Shown: piece by piece, positions 52,601-61,459 of the stretch | Position numbering within the stretch: the first letter of the stretch is position 1 | How the letters are laid out: the number at the start of each line of letters is the position of its first letter | Program-made: the position numbers and the translations under genes | The notes under the pieces: model-generated | What the model saw: only the letters and a program-made list of their open reading frames with translations | Databases searched by the model: none | Told to the model about the DNA's origin: nothing | Source: an uncultured Prevotella sp. | GTDB taxonomy: Bacteria > Bacteroidota > Bacteroidia > Bacteroidales > Bacteroidaceae | DNA length: 64,000 nt | NCBI GenBank assembly: GCA_947177775.1 | Contig: CAMWVS010000006.1 | Span: forward strand, 1 to 64,000 | Reading direction: 5' to 3'

Positions 52601-53033
52601 TTATCTGCTCAATGCAGAGGACAACAAGTCAAACCTTATGTATCCGAACGGCTCTTCTATCAGCATCTATGCAGCACGTCACTGGAACGACGCCAACGGT
52701 GCTCCGGCATTTGTAACTCTCTTTGAGTCCGGTCTGTTTGACGCAGAAGTTCCTGTTACGGTTGGTGCAGACGGTAAGGCTACCGTAGGTTTCTGGGTGA
52801 AGGATATTCCGAACGCCAGCGGTTTCGTAGCTTACAATCCGTCTCTCCGTTTCTACGGTGACGAAGTTATCAACGGTATCGAGAATGTTACGGTCAACAT
52901 GGAAGGCGTTAAATACAACACAGGCGACATCTACACCATCACCGGTGTCAAGGTTCGTTCTAACGCTAATTCTACCGCAGGTCTGCCTAAGGGACTGTAT
53001 ATCATGAACGGTAAGAAGTTTGTGGTTAAATAA
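49614..53033 (+). CDS. Multi-module secreted surface protein with type IX tail, probable carbohydrate binder
   Basis: 1139 residues with a signal peptide (LLAMSIAMLGVSSMFA). I see about four similar jelly-roll-like modules, each opening with an asparagine-rich first strand (GPNLLTNGDFTQGLETG; TNFFDGGSGWTTSGGDWG; LVNNSFQMKNATGWTTPEWD; LLKNAKFDNADDNYAGWDID), separated by three-helix spacers of FIVAR type (for example LQIAINAANELKNEARNP, ALENATDQFIF). The end, YTITGVKVRSNANSTAGLPK followed by GLYIMNGKKFVVK, fits a type IX sorting domain. No catalytic motif is recognised, so it may be an adhesin or glycan-binding protein, or a non-classical glycosidase. Own promoter and strong terminator, between the pectin lyases and the FAS1-SusCD operon. 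Confidence 0.65.
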   Translation: MKKRLLAMSIAMLGVSSMFAYNVGDYIYTRNGRYQVTGPNLLTNGDFTQGLETGSIQSMYAGALSADTFAIETEGGPNGLPYLKVLESKSTNWQSNWVTDFPTVSQSTHFYAKVMRQPNQMYVLTYKAKSGSEGVSQITSICPFNGRSDNYQTFYADENGEFLTPGTKGTINNAMETVPDTWTEFAYDYTSNEAGFLHLLFGKLPYGACFADFGIYPVQQAADDRAAQECLDQLNFYIEHKDLFPNMQEVLVMLKGQLEQMIENDDISEAFIEQFNTNSDDDPIRAFLDANAVDITKYYTNFFDGGSGWTTSGGDWGTSGATNTFKSQFVRQYKRGDGALAVGDYKQTTDLPAGKYLYVVRAQAYKYGVDGSGSSSNYTIPRYEPVTGLRAYLNNDSINMDDVPADRSKIYMQVLELEAGNKTVGFHSPGSTGNGGQFNFDNIQLRLVGQTEADVEAYFWASKWADAEHALTVMRDSAVTVVAMDKYIFGKDVLNDSIAVSNNILATATAKTEENVTILNNQMDYMRNAIRAYYTLNAEYVTLADDIAQSKIDVVDETRPLYKNEFNAAISTAEAYYKAVDAAVRDSAGLADADKALMTTRLEYFLENATINTPAELTLVNNSFQMKNATGWTTPEWDNGSGSAAWKFGGNENISEGYDIHYARGNSADDQKGIYQNMPITRAGVYQFTAEGAVHNSQWTTPQLTQVYIFAGKDSVEICTEGPGDRKNTVVGKYGNFSVRSVVTAEDMAELNNILPVGFVKPFTSSTGAPKVNILYFGACHLKYYGPYDKYKADSMAIVLQPTKDSLQIAINAANELKNEARNPKNVDMTPFATAISTAQAVHDNGNATLDDVLAQFTALENATDQFIFSGVWPATGKYYDHSKLLKNAKFDNADDNYAGWDIDYEFGDSLRFLSTQPGYVYGQFNSSYSQRQSAVMTQNVEGLLEGKYSFAANAVYRYLWREYWEESDYQIPNTWAALVSNTDTVFVKGLMTESSYLLNAEDNKSNLMYPNGSSISIYAARHWNDANGAPAFVTLFESGLFDAEVPVTVGADGKATVGFWVKDIPNASGFVAYNPSLRFYGDEVINGIENVTVNMEGVKYNTGDIYTITGVKVRSNANSTAGLPKGLYIMNGKKFVVK

Positions 53034-53077
53034 CCAGACGGCAAATCATAAACTGACAGCGAATAGCTGAAATGGCT

Positions 53078-53110
53078 AAGGGGCGGCACCGCGTGTGCCG
53101 CCCCTTTTTG
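53078..53110 (+). terminator. Terminator after the multi-module surface protein
   Basis: aaggggcggca (53078-53088) and tgccgcccctt (53096-53106) form a perfect 11-bp stem followed by TTTG. The gap 53034-53379 contains otherwise only the next promoter. Confidence 0.88.
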
Positions 53111-53283
53111 TGTCCGCCGTTCCGGAAGCGCGGACATGGGATCTTGGTGTGGTTGTCAGGTGATGGCACTTGCTGTCTATCCCCTGACTTTGATATTTGA
53201 TTAAAACATTTTAAAAGTTGAACAAAAGAAGACCTATACGGCAGAAACTTTTAAAAAAATTTTTCTATAATCTAAAAAAGTAT

Positions 53284-53291
53284 TATTTTTG
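53284..53291 (+). promoter_or_regulatory. -7 box of the FAS1-SusCD operon
   Basis: TATTTTTG, 88 bases before the ATG at 53380, in an AT-rich leader. It probably drives the whole run of genes to the window end, because later gaps are 2-29 bases. Confidence 0.65.
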
Positions 53292-53379
53292 TAGGCAAAA
53301 CCTGAGAAATCACGTTTGTTCAAACTACTAATAATAGAACAATAAATAAAACAAATAATAAAAAATTAATCGGAAACTT

Positions 53380-56232
53380 ATGAAAAAAATCATCTTTTGT
53401 TTCTCTTTTGTCTGTATGGGCTTGTTTACGTCCTGTATAGACAAAAATGAACTCGTGGATGAAGAGTCAAAGCCTTCATGGCTTGGCGAAAGCATCTACG
53501 GAGAGCTGCAGAATCCGGCAGGCAAGGGATTGCTAAGCGGTACGTTCAATACGTACCTGCGGCTTGTGGATGACATTGGCTATGCCGATGTCTTGAACCG
53601 TACCGGTAGTAAGACCGTCTTTCCGGCTAACGACGAGGCGTTTGACCGCTTCTTCCGCAGCGGGACATGGCCGGGCGTAAACTCGTATGAGGACCTTTCT
53701 ATGGCTCAGAAGAAGTTGCTGTTGAACTCGTCAATGCTGGACAACGCTCTTCTGACGAACATGCTGTCGAACGTTACATCCAATGGTCAGTTGACCCCGG
53801 GTATGGCGTTGAAGCACAAGACAACTGTCAACCGTATTGACTCTGTGACTTATTATCCGAACGCTACCGTCAAGGATGTCTATCCAAATAACTCATATTG
53901 GAATAGATTCGATAACGGAATAGCAGTGGTGACCGATGCTACAACCCCCATGCTTGTGCATTTCACTACAGACTACATGCTCAACAACGGTATCACGACC
54001 AACGGTTCTAACAGTGATTTCTCCATTCTTATGGGCGGCAACTATCACGAGGGTGATACCTATATATATAGGAACCGTGTGACAGCTGCCAACGTAACAT
54101 GTCAGAACGGATATATCCATCAGGTTGAAGATGTTATTGTTCCTCCGGGCAATATGGCTCAGGTCATGAAGTCTGCTGATGATCTGACTATCATCAGTCA
54201 CATGTTTGACAGATTTGCCGTACCTTATTATAATAGGAGTAGCGACCTGACCTCTTATTATAACAGTTGGTATAAAGAAGAGCAGGATGCCGGTCATGAT
54301 ATGACAGGTATCATCAATCCGGACTCAATCTTTGAAGTGCGTTATCTCAGTGAACTTTCACAGGGAGGTCTTCCTTTCAATGGCGCTTCCAGTTCTACGT
54401 CTGGCGGAGAGCAGCTTTCTTTCGATATAGGATGGAACGAATATTATATGGGTAATTCGGATCAGACGCTGTTGGATGTTGCCGCACTTTTTGTTCCGAA
54501 TGACGAGACAATCAAGGAATATTTCGTAAGCGGTGCCGGTAAGTCCATCATTGAGAGATACTGCAAGGATAGCGGTTTCCCAAATACTCCTGAGAATGTC
54601 ATGAAGAACATCGACTTCATTCCGTTGAACGTGGTGAACAAGTTGTTGTCAAACATGATGCAGGTTTCGTTCAAGTCTACAGTGCCCAGCAAATTCAGCA
54701 AGATAACCGATAACGAGAGCGGTGACTTCATGGGCATCACGGAGAATGACCTCGCCCAGAAGGACAATGCCGCAGATGTGCGTATAGCCAACAATGGTGT
54801 GATATATGTGATGAACCGAGTTCTCAGTCCTAACTCATACTCGGCCGTGTCTGCTCCGACGCTGTTTAATACTAATATGAATATCATAAATTGGATGATA
54901 GAGAACAAGAGTATGAACGGTGGCTCAGACAATCCTTATTCTATCAACCTCGACTTCTATGCCTATCTGTTGGCTATGAAGGCTAACTTCGCCCTCTTCC
55001 TCCCGACGGATGAGGCTTTCCAGCTTTTCTATGTTGACCCGGCAAGGCTTAACCGTACCGGAACAGGCAAGGACGGTCCTACCGCTGTGCGTTACTGCTA
55101 TCGTCCGGAGATAGCTAGTGATCCTAAGATCAGAGGTGTTATCCATAGCTATAATCCGAGAACGAATACTATAGGTGACTCAATCGGCGCTTTGGATCTC
55201 TCTACTTCCAATATGCCTATTGTCAGAAGTCAGCTCTCTGACCTGATGAACTATCATACGGTTGTGTTGAATGCGGGTGAGACTCTTGGTGCCAACAACT
55301 ACTACAAGGCAAAGAACGGTGGCGGTCTGAAGATTGATCTTGCCAATGGTACCGTTGCCGGTGGCGGTCAGATACACAACGGTCTTTCTGTGTCCAATAT
55401 AATTCAGACCTATCCGCAGGCTAACGGAAATTCATATTCACTCAATCGCCTGATACAGGGCCCGCTGCAGAGTGTTTATTCTGTTCTGAATGACAATGTG
55501 CAATATCCGCAGTTCAGTGAATTTGCGAAACTGCTTGGCGCACTGAGCAACTCTCAGCTGCTGAGATGGGCATTGGACTATGATGTATCACTGACAGAGG
55601 AACAGAGACTGACACTCAACTCTTACCGTATATTCACAGACAAGTCAGAGCTTCCAAACTGTCTCGACTATAACGTGCGTTTCTTCAATATGTACAACTA
55701 TACGGTATATGTGCCTAATAATAAGGCCATGGAAGAAGCCAGCATGGCAGGCCTGCCTTCTGTGGACGAGATGATGGATATATATGAGAATGATATTCGT
55801 TACGAGACCAATGACCCGACGATGAAGAAGGTCGTTCTTGATATGCTGGTTGCCCTCAGAGATTTTGCTTATTACCATTTCCAGAATACGTCTGTCTATG
55901 TTGACAACAATGTTGACGGTGGTAATTATACGACATTCCTTATTGATGCTCAGCAGAAGAACATGGCGCTTTCCGTTTCCGGCGGAAACGGCGTGCTCAA
56001 TGTGAAGGATGCAGTAGGCAATACGCATAGTGTGAAGGCTTCTGCGCCGGCTGTGAATATTATGGCACGTGACTTTGAATTTGAGAAGGGAACAACGACA
56101 GAAACAGCTACTTATGTGAATTCTTCTTCGTTCGCCGTCTTGCATGAACTGTCAGAGCCGCTCTATTACAGCAAGAACCTGAATAAGGGTGTTTCCAGTG
56201 CGAAGAGCCGTAGAATGTCACTTAGACGTTAA
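53380..56232 (+). CDS. Fasciclin (FAS1) domain lipoprotein, first of three
   Basis: 950 residues. Lipoprotein signal with Cys after LFTSC, so outer-membrane anchored. Several FAS1-like domains can be picked out by the alternating LxxT..AYADVL/KTVFPANDEAF pattern: domain 1 near 45-215 (YADVLNRTGSKTVFPANDEAFDRF), domain 2 near 255-480 (SHMFDRFAVPYY, NGVIYVMNRVL), domain 3 near 505-690 (NFALFLPTDEAFQLFY) and domain 4 near 705-920 (YTVYVPNNKAMEEA). FAS1 domains mediate adhesion or binding to glycans and proteins. It is 29 bases ahead of the SusC gene and most likely forms the surface-exposed binding part of that transport complex. Ligand unknown. Confidence 0.82.
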   Translation: MKKIIFCFSFVCMGLFTSCIDKNELVDEESKPSWLGESIYGELQNPAGKGLLSGTFNTYLRLVDDIGYADVLNRTGSKTVFPANDEAFDRFFRSGTWPGVNSYEDLSMAQKKLLLNSSMLDNALLTNMLSNVTSNGQLTPGMALKHKTTVNRIDSVTYYPNATVKDVYPNNSYWNRFDNGIAVVTDATTPMLVHFTTDYMLNNGITTNGSNSDFSILMGGNYHEGDTYIYRNRVTAANVTCQNGYIHQVEDVIVPPGNMAQVMKSADDLTIISHMFDRFAVPYYNRSSDLTSYYNSWYKEEQDAGHDMTGIINPDSIFEVRYLSELSQGGLPFNGASSSTSGGEQLSFDIGWNEYYMGNSDQTLLDVAALFVPNDETIKEYFVSGAGKSIIERYCKDSGFPNTPENVMKNIDFIPLNVVNKLLSNMMQVSFKSTVPSKFSKITDNESGDFMGITENDLAQKDNAADVRIANNGVIYVMNRVLSPNSYSAVSAPTLFNTNMNIINWMIENKSMNGGSDNPYSINLDFYAYLLAMKANFALFLPTDEAFQLFYVDPARLNRTGTGKDGPTAVRYCYRPEIASDPKIRGVIHSYNPRTNTIGDSIGALDLSTSNMPIVRSQLSDLMNYHTVVLNAGETLGANNYYKAKNGGGLKIDLANGTVAGGGQIHNGLSVSNIIQTYPQANGNSYSLNRLIQGPLQSVYSVLNDNVQYPQFSEFAKLLGALSNSQLLRWALDYDVSLTEEQRLTLNSYRIFTDKSELPNCLDYNVRFFNMYNYTVYVPNNKAMEEASMAGLPSVDEMMDIYENDIRYETNDPTMKKVVLDMLVALRDFAYYHFQNTSVYVDNNVDGGNYTTFLIDAQQKNMALSVSGGNGVLNVKDAVGNTHSVKASAPAVNIMARDFEFEKGTTTETATYVNSSSFAVLHELSEPLYYSKNLNKGVSSAKSRRMSLRR

Positions 56233-56261
56233 CAGAAGTAAAATCAAAAAGAATTATAGTT

Positions 56262-59200
56262 ATGCCAAGAATAAAATTAATGCTTACAGCCGTGATGCTT
56301 GTTATGGTGCAGGCGATTATGGCGCAGGGGCAGCGCATTTCGGGTACAATCACCGATGATTTTGGTGGTGTGATGGGTGCTTCTGTTGTGGAAGTCGATG
56401 TGAACAATCGTAACGTGTCGGCAACTGTGACCGATATAAACGGTAACTTCTCCATGTCGATAAAGAACCCGAAGAACAAGCTGAGGATTACTTATGTAGG
56501 TGCAAAGCCGGTGGTACTTCCCATCGGTTCGCGCACCAACTTCAGCACGAAGCTCGGCTCTTCAAGTACTGCCATCAAGGAAGTGAAGGTGACGTCAAAG
56601 CGACGCTCTAACTCCGGAGGTCTGTCAATTCCGAAACGTGAGATTTCGGTTGCTCAGCAGACCATGGATATGTCTGAGGTAGAAGGTCTTGCCTTTACGA
56701 GTGCCGACGAGGCCTTGCAGGGACAGATTGCCGGTCTTGACATTGTGGCCGGTTCCGGTAACCTTGGTGCCGGAACTCAGATGCGTCTGCGTGGTGTGAC
56801 ATCTATTAATGGTAACAAGAATCCGCTCATCGTGGTGGACGACCAGATATTTGACGCACCTGACTTTGATGCAGAGAACGCAACGGATGAGGATTATGCC
56901 TCGCTGCTTTCTGTGAACGTGGACGATATCGCGAACATCACTGTTCTGAAAGATGCCGCTTCTACGGCAATCTGGGGTTCAAAGGGTGCCAACGGTGTTA
57001 TTGAGATTAAGACTAAGCGTGGTGCGCGTGGTAAGACCAAGGTGACATATAAGTATATGTTCACCGGAAGCTGGCAGCCGAAGGGATATAACCTTCTGAA
57101 CGGTGACGAGTACACTATGATGATGAAGGAGGAACTTTACAATCCGACTCAGGATCCCAATGCTACGGTAAACATTAACGAGCTCAACTATGTGAAGGAT
57201 TGGGCTGACTTCGAAAACTGGAACAACAATACGGATTGGGTGGATGCAGTGACTCAGTTCGGACAGTCGCATGACCACAGTTTTACAATTTCCGGTGGTG
57301 GTGAGAAGGCAAACTTCCGTATCTCGGCAGGCTATCTGCATCAGAAAGGTACAATCATAAAGCAATCGCTTAACCGCTTCACAACACGTATGGCTCTTGA
57401 CTATTTCGTGAGTGATCGAATCAAGTTTATAACAACCTTCGCATTCACTTATACGAATAACAACAAGAACTATTCCGACCTTCTCGGCGCAGCCCAGAAG
57501 TTGGCTCCTAACATGAGTATCTATCGTCAGGACCGTAATGGTAATGACACTGGAGAATTCTTTATCATGAATACGAGCAAAGCCACCATCAATCCGTCTT
57601 CTTCGGAACTTGACAAGGTGCGTGAACTCGGAAATCCTGTCGCGGTGGCAAATCTGGCTTGGGCGAAGGAAAATACATACCGTATCAATCCGGACTTCCG
57701 TCTCCAATATGACCTCCTCGGTATTGACGAGGAAAAGAGCCGACTGACCTATACCGGTGGTGTCTATTTTGATATATACACAAAGAGCGCACCGAGCTAT
57801 AGTCCTGGTGAACTTATCGCTGACCTGACAGATAACTATAACCGTGCATATAACGAGGAAAGTAACTCTATGACCCTTACGGTTACCAATGACCTCGTCT
57901 ACAAGCCTCATTTCAAGAATAAGGATTGGTTCTCGAATATACGTGCCCGCTATCAGATGTCCATCGGTAACAGCAGCAAGCAGTTCGAGACAGACCGTTT
58001 GGTTCCGACAGGTATCGAAATACCTACTTTAGGTGCGTACATGCTGGATGGAACCAAGTACACTTACAGTTCCACGGGCCGTAGCCGTTCACAGAACTGG
58101 AGTGTAAACGGACACATCTCTTATAAGAGCCGTTATTCTCTCTATGCTTCTATACGTGCAGATGGTGACTCCCGTTTCGGACCGGCACATAAGTGGGCTT
58201 ATTTCCCCAGTATCTCAGGACGATGGAACATAAGTGACGAGCCGTTCATGAAGTGGAGCCGTAAGGTTGTGTCTATGCTTGCCTTCCGCCCGAGCTGGGG
58301 TATGGTGGGTAACCCGCCAAGCTCAGAGTCTCTGTTCTATGAGATGTATAGCTCTAATGGTAACTATGGTAGAGCAACCAGTGGCGGCAAGGTAATGTCT
58401 GCCATGACTTTGGGCAAACTCAAATTGGATGATCTGAAGTGGGAGACAACGACTGCCTATAACATTGGTTTCAACCTTGGCTTGTTTGATGACAAGATTG
58501 AGGCCGAATTTGAGTACTACTATAAGAAGACGACAGACCTTCTCATGAAGGACGTACGCATTCCTTCTACTTCCGGTTATTCATCTCTGGCATGGTCCAA
58601 TGTAGGTGCAATGACCAACGAGGGATGGGAGTTGAACCTGAGTCTCAATAACATAGTAAAGGCCGGAAAGTTCTCTCTGAGTGCCAACTTCAATATAGCA
58701 CAGAATTACAATGAAGTGTCAGAAATGGATGATCGTGTGCTGGAGAGTATAAACACGAGCTGGGAAGCCAAGAACGGTACATATCTCAACCGTGTGCAGG
58801 TAGGTAATCCGCTCGGTTCAATCTACGGATACAGATATAAAGGTGTTTATAAGTGGTCATACGAGGGTGCTGTCAATGAGTTCAAAAAGGCTCAGAATGA
58901 AGCTGCACTCAACGGACAGACTCTCAACGCCGAATCATGGTTCAACAACTGGATGCGTCAGAACAATACGGCACCGTTCGCTCTTGATAAGAATGGAAAT
59001 GTGTTGATGGATGACGCCAAGGGTACTCCGAAGCCGATGGTATTCGACAGTTCGAACCGTAATTATGAGTTCCGTGGTGGTGATGCCATTTATGAGGACG
59101 TGAACAATGACGGTGAAATCAATCAGCTGGACGTTGTTTATCTCGGCAACTCTATGCCGAAGGTGAATGGAGGTCTCGGTCTTACATTCAAATATGGCCC

Positions 59201-59651
59201 TTGGACTCTGAAGACCAACTTCAACTATCGCTTCGGCTTTAAGGTCGTGAACATGGCCCGTATGGAGCTTGAGAAGATGTCTACAACTTACAACCAGTGT
59301 GCAACCGTTAACCACCGCTGGCGCAAGGATGGTGATGAAACACCGATTCCGCGTGCTATGTATGGTGACAACGTGGCATTCAACTGGCTCGGAAGTGACC
59401 GTTACGTAGAGGATGGATCATTTGTACGTCTGCAGTATGTACAGTTGTCCTATAATGTTCCGAAGAACTTTATCAAGAAACTGGGTCTCACTGACCTGAA
59501 AGTATATGTTTCGGCAAACAACCTCTATTGCTGGACGAAGTATAGTGGAACAGACCCGGAGCATTCTTCAAGCTCATATAGTTTTGCATCGGATACTGCA
59601 AAGACTCCGCGTTCAAAGTCGTTCACAGCCAGTCTTAGTCTGGCATTCTAA
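56262..59651 (+). CDS. SusC/RagA-type TonB-linked outer-membrane protein
   Basis: 1129 residues. Signal peptide (VMLVMVQAIMAQ), carboxypeptidase-like domain (about 25-100: ISGTITDDFGGVMGASVVEVD), a linker KRRSNSGGLSIPKREISVAQ, plug domain with the SusC motif ADEALQGQIAGLDIVAGSGN, MRLRGVTSINGNKNPLIVVD and VLKDAASTAIWGSKGANGVI, then a 22-strand barrel ending FTASLSLAF with the terminal Phe typical of assembly. It forms the TonB-powered channel paired with the next gene's SusD. Ligand unreadable from sequence; neighbours carry FAS1 domains rather than glycosidases. Confidence 0.95.
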   Translation: MPRIKLMLTAVMLVMVQAIMAQGQRISGTITDDFGGVMGASVVEVDVNNRNVSATVTDINGNFSMSIKNPKNKLRITYVGAKPVVLPIGSRTNFSTKLGSSSTAIKEVKVTSKRRSNSGGLSIPKREISVAQQTMDMSEVEGLAFTSADEALQGQIAGLDIVAGSGNLGAGTQMRLRGVTSINGNKNPLIVVDDQIFDAPDFDAENATDEDYASLLSVNVDDIANITVLKDAASTAIWGSKGANGVIEIKTKRGARGKTKVTYKYMFTGSWQPKGYNLLNGDEYTMMMKEELYNPTQDPNATVNINELNYVKDWADFENWNNNTDWVDAVTQFGQSHDHSFTISGGGEKANFRISAGYLHQKGTIIKQSLNRFTTRMALDYFVSDRIKFITTFAFTYTNNNKNYSDLLGAAQKLAPNMSIYRQDRNGNDTGEFFIMNTSKATINPSSSELDKVRELGNPVAVANLAWAKENTYRINPDFRLQYDLLGIDEEKSRLTYTGGVYFDIYTKSAPSYSPGELIADLTDNYNRAYNEESNSMTLTVTNDLVYKPHFKNKDWFSNIRARYQMSIGNSSKQFETDRLVPTGIEIPTLGAYMLDGTKYTYSSTGRSRSQNWSVNGHISYKSRYSLYASIRADGDSRFGPAHKWAYFPSISGRWNISDEPFMKWSRKVVSMLAFRPSWGMVGNPPSSESLFYEMYSSNGNYGRATSGGKVMSAMTLGKLKLDDLKWETTTAYNIGFNLGLFDDKIEAEFEYYYKKTTDLLMKDVRIPSTSGYSSLAWSNVGAMTNEGWELNLSLNNIVKAGKFSLSANFNIAQNYNEVSEMDDRVLESINTSWEAKNGTYLNRVQVGNPLGSIYGYRYKGVYKWSYEGAVNEFKKAQNEAALNGQTLNAESWFNNWMRQNNTAPFALDKNGNVLMDDAKGTPKPMVFDSSNRNYEFRGGDAIYEDVNNDGEINQLDVVYLGNSMPKVNGGLGLTFKYGPWTLKTNFNYRFGFKVVNMARMELEKMSTTYNQCATVNHRWRKDGDETPIPRAMYGDNVAFNWLGSDRYVEDGSFVRLQYVQLSYNVPKNFIKKLGLTDLKVYVSANNLYCWTKYSGTDPEHSSSSYSFASDTAKTPRSKSFTASLSLAF

Positions 59652-59669
59652 TAAATCAGATTTTAAAAT

Positions 59670-61457
59670 ATGAGATTTATGAAAAAATATATATTATTAT
59701 CCGTGTTGCCGACTATGCTCATGACCTCATGTATTGACACGTCAGTGCTCCCGGTTGACCAGATTACAGGAGATGATTTCTGGCAGAACAAGGAGGAGGT
59801 CACTAATATGGTCACGGACGTATATAAACACATGTGTGCAGAGAGCGCCGTAGAGCGTTATCTCGTATGGGGAAACTTCCGTTCCGATGAGATGGCACCA
59901 TATTCAGGTTCTTTGGGAGGTAAGCTCAATTCCTTGAAAGATATCAGTGACGGTGCTATGACAAGTACCAATACGTATGCTGACTGGGCCTCCATGTATG
60001 ATATAATCAATCGTTGCAATATCGTGTTGGAGAAGGCACCTGCTGTGGTGACAAAAGACCCTTCCTACACTCAGGAGACATACTATACGGACGAATCACA
60101 GATGCTCGGTATTCGTGCTTTGTGCCACTTCTATCTGATCCGTGCGTTCCGTGACATACCCTATTCCACAACAGCCTATATGAATAGCAGTGTGGATATG
60201 TATGTGAGCCAGGAAGCGCCGATCTACACCCTTGAGAAGTGTATAACTGACCTCAACCGTGCATTGGAGCATCCTCTTTCTCCTACGGCATACACAGACT
60301 GGCGTCGGGTGGGATTGCTCAATCGTGATGGTATAAAGGCCATTTTGGCTGATGTGTACCTTTGGAGAGCCTCAATGACCCATAATGCGGATGACTACCG
60401 TAAGTGTGCTGATCTCTGCCAGGAAATTATCGATTCAAAGATGTCACAGTACCGTGGCGGTAATATCGGTGGTTTTGGCCCGATGGGCGGCGGCATGGGT
60501 CCTTCTATATCTGATGACATGAAGTATCCCCTCTTGAGTGGAGAATATGCTTTCATCTCCACGTTCATATCGGGCAATTCGATGGAGAGTATTTTTGAGA
60601 TACAGATGGATGGTCAGAACAATTCCAATAACGGCGTGAGAAATCTCTATTGGAATTATGATGAGAAAAACAGAAACACCGGTTTTGTCAAAGGAACCGT
60701 GAGTGTCTTCGGTCAGGCTGGCCAGACCTCTTCAGCCTATGCTACGAACACTGATTACCGTTTCTATGAGAATGTGTATAGCGCTGGTGGTTCGAACCTC
60801 ACGGAGCTTAATATCCGTAAAATGGTCACAGCCGATGCAACCGCTTTAAGGGATAATACAGCGAATAATGTAAGCTCCTGGAAACCTGATAACAGCAATC
60901 CTGGAGGTGGTCGTAATGGTACTATGAACCAGATAGATCAGAACTTCATATTCTATCGTCTTACTGACGTTATGCTTATGAGAGCCGAAGCCTTGACACA
61001 GCTTGATGAGAAAGATGAAGCATTCGAGCTGGTATATGAGGTTAACAAGCGCAGCCAGACGTCAGAGGCCAACTATCTGAAGGCCGATGAGCTTCAGACA
61101 ACATTGGATTATGAAAAGCTTGTGCTTGCCGAGCGTCAGCGTGAACTCTGTTTTGAGGGTAAGCGCTGGTTTGACCTCATGCGTTTCAATTATCGCAATG
61201 TTGAGGGAATCCGGCCTGATCTGATGCTTTGGGAAATTTCAGGTGGTACTTCTAACAAGAACGCATTTGTTAGAAACTATACCGAGATGATGAATATAGT
61301 TCAGCTGCGGTATATAGAAGGAGGTTCTGCCATCTGCTCTAAGATGAATTGGGAGCCCTATCTCTACTTCCCTGTATTGGAAAGCGAGCTGAAGGTCAAT
61401 GTCAATCTGCATCAGAATCCTGTATATAGCTCAAACGATATATATGTTAAGAATTAA
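59670..61457 (+). CDS. SusD/RagB-type outer-membrane lipoprotein
   Basis: 595 residues. Lipobox TSCIDTS after MKKYILLSVLPTMLM; the ATG nine bases downstream (MKKYILL) is the more natural start. The TPR-rich fold is shown by the SusD N-terminal NKEEVTNMVTDVYKHM, YTQETYYTDESQMLGIRALCHFYLIRAFRD, IKAILADVYLWRASM and the C-terminal motif LAERQRELCFEGKRWFDLMRF that defines the family. An unusual Gly/Met-rich loop (NIGGFGPMGGGMGPSI) lies near residue 265. It acts as the surface lid of the SusC channel. It lies 18 bases after susC and 2 bases before the next FAS1 gene. Confidence 0.95.
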   Translation: MRFMKKYILLSVLPTMLMTSCIDTSVLPVDQITGDDFWQNKEEVTNMVTDVYKHMCAESAVERYLVWGNFRSDEMAPYSGSLGGKLNSLKDISDGAMTSTNTYADWASMYDIINRCNIVLEKAPAVVTKDPSYTQETYYTDESQMLGIRALCHFYLIRAFRDIPYSTTAYMNSSVDMYVSQEAPIYTLEKCITDLNRALEHPLSPTAYTDWRRVGLLNRDGIKAILADVYLWRASMTHNADDYRKCADLCQEIIDSKMSQYRGGNIGGFGPMGGGMGPSISDDMKYPLLSGEYAFISTFISGNSMESIFEIQMDGQNNSNNGVRNLYWNYDEKNRNTGFVKGTVSVFGQAGQTSSAYATNTDYRFYENVYSAGGSNLTELNIRKMVTADATALRDNTANNVSSWKPDNSNPGGGRNGTMNQIDQNFIFYRLTDVMLMRAEALTQLDEKDEAFELVYEVNKRSQTSEANYLKADELQTTLDYEKLVLAERQRELCFEGKRWFDLMRFNYRNVEGIRPDLMLWEISGGTSNKNAFVRNYTEMMNIVQLRYIEGGSAICSKMNWEPYLYFPVLESELKVNVNLHQNPVYSSNDIYVKN

Positions 61458-61459
61458 AA

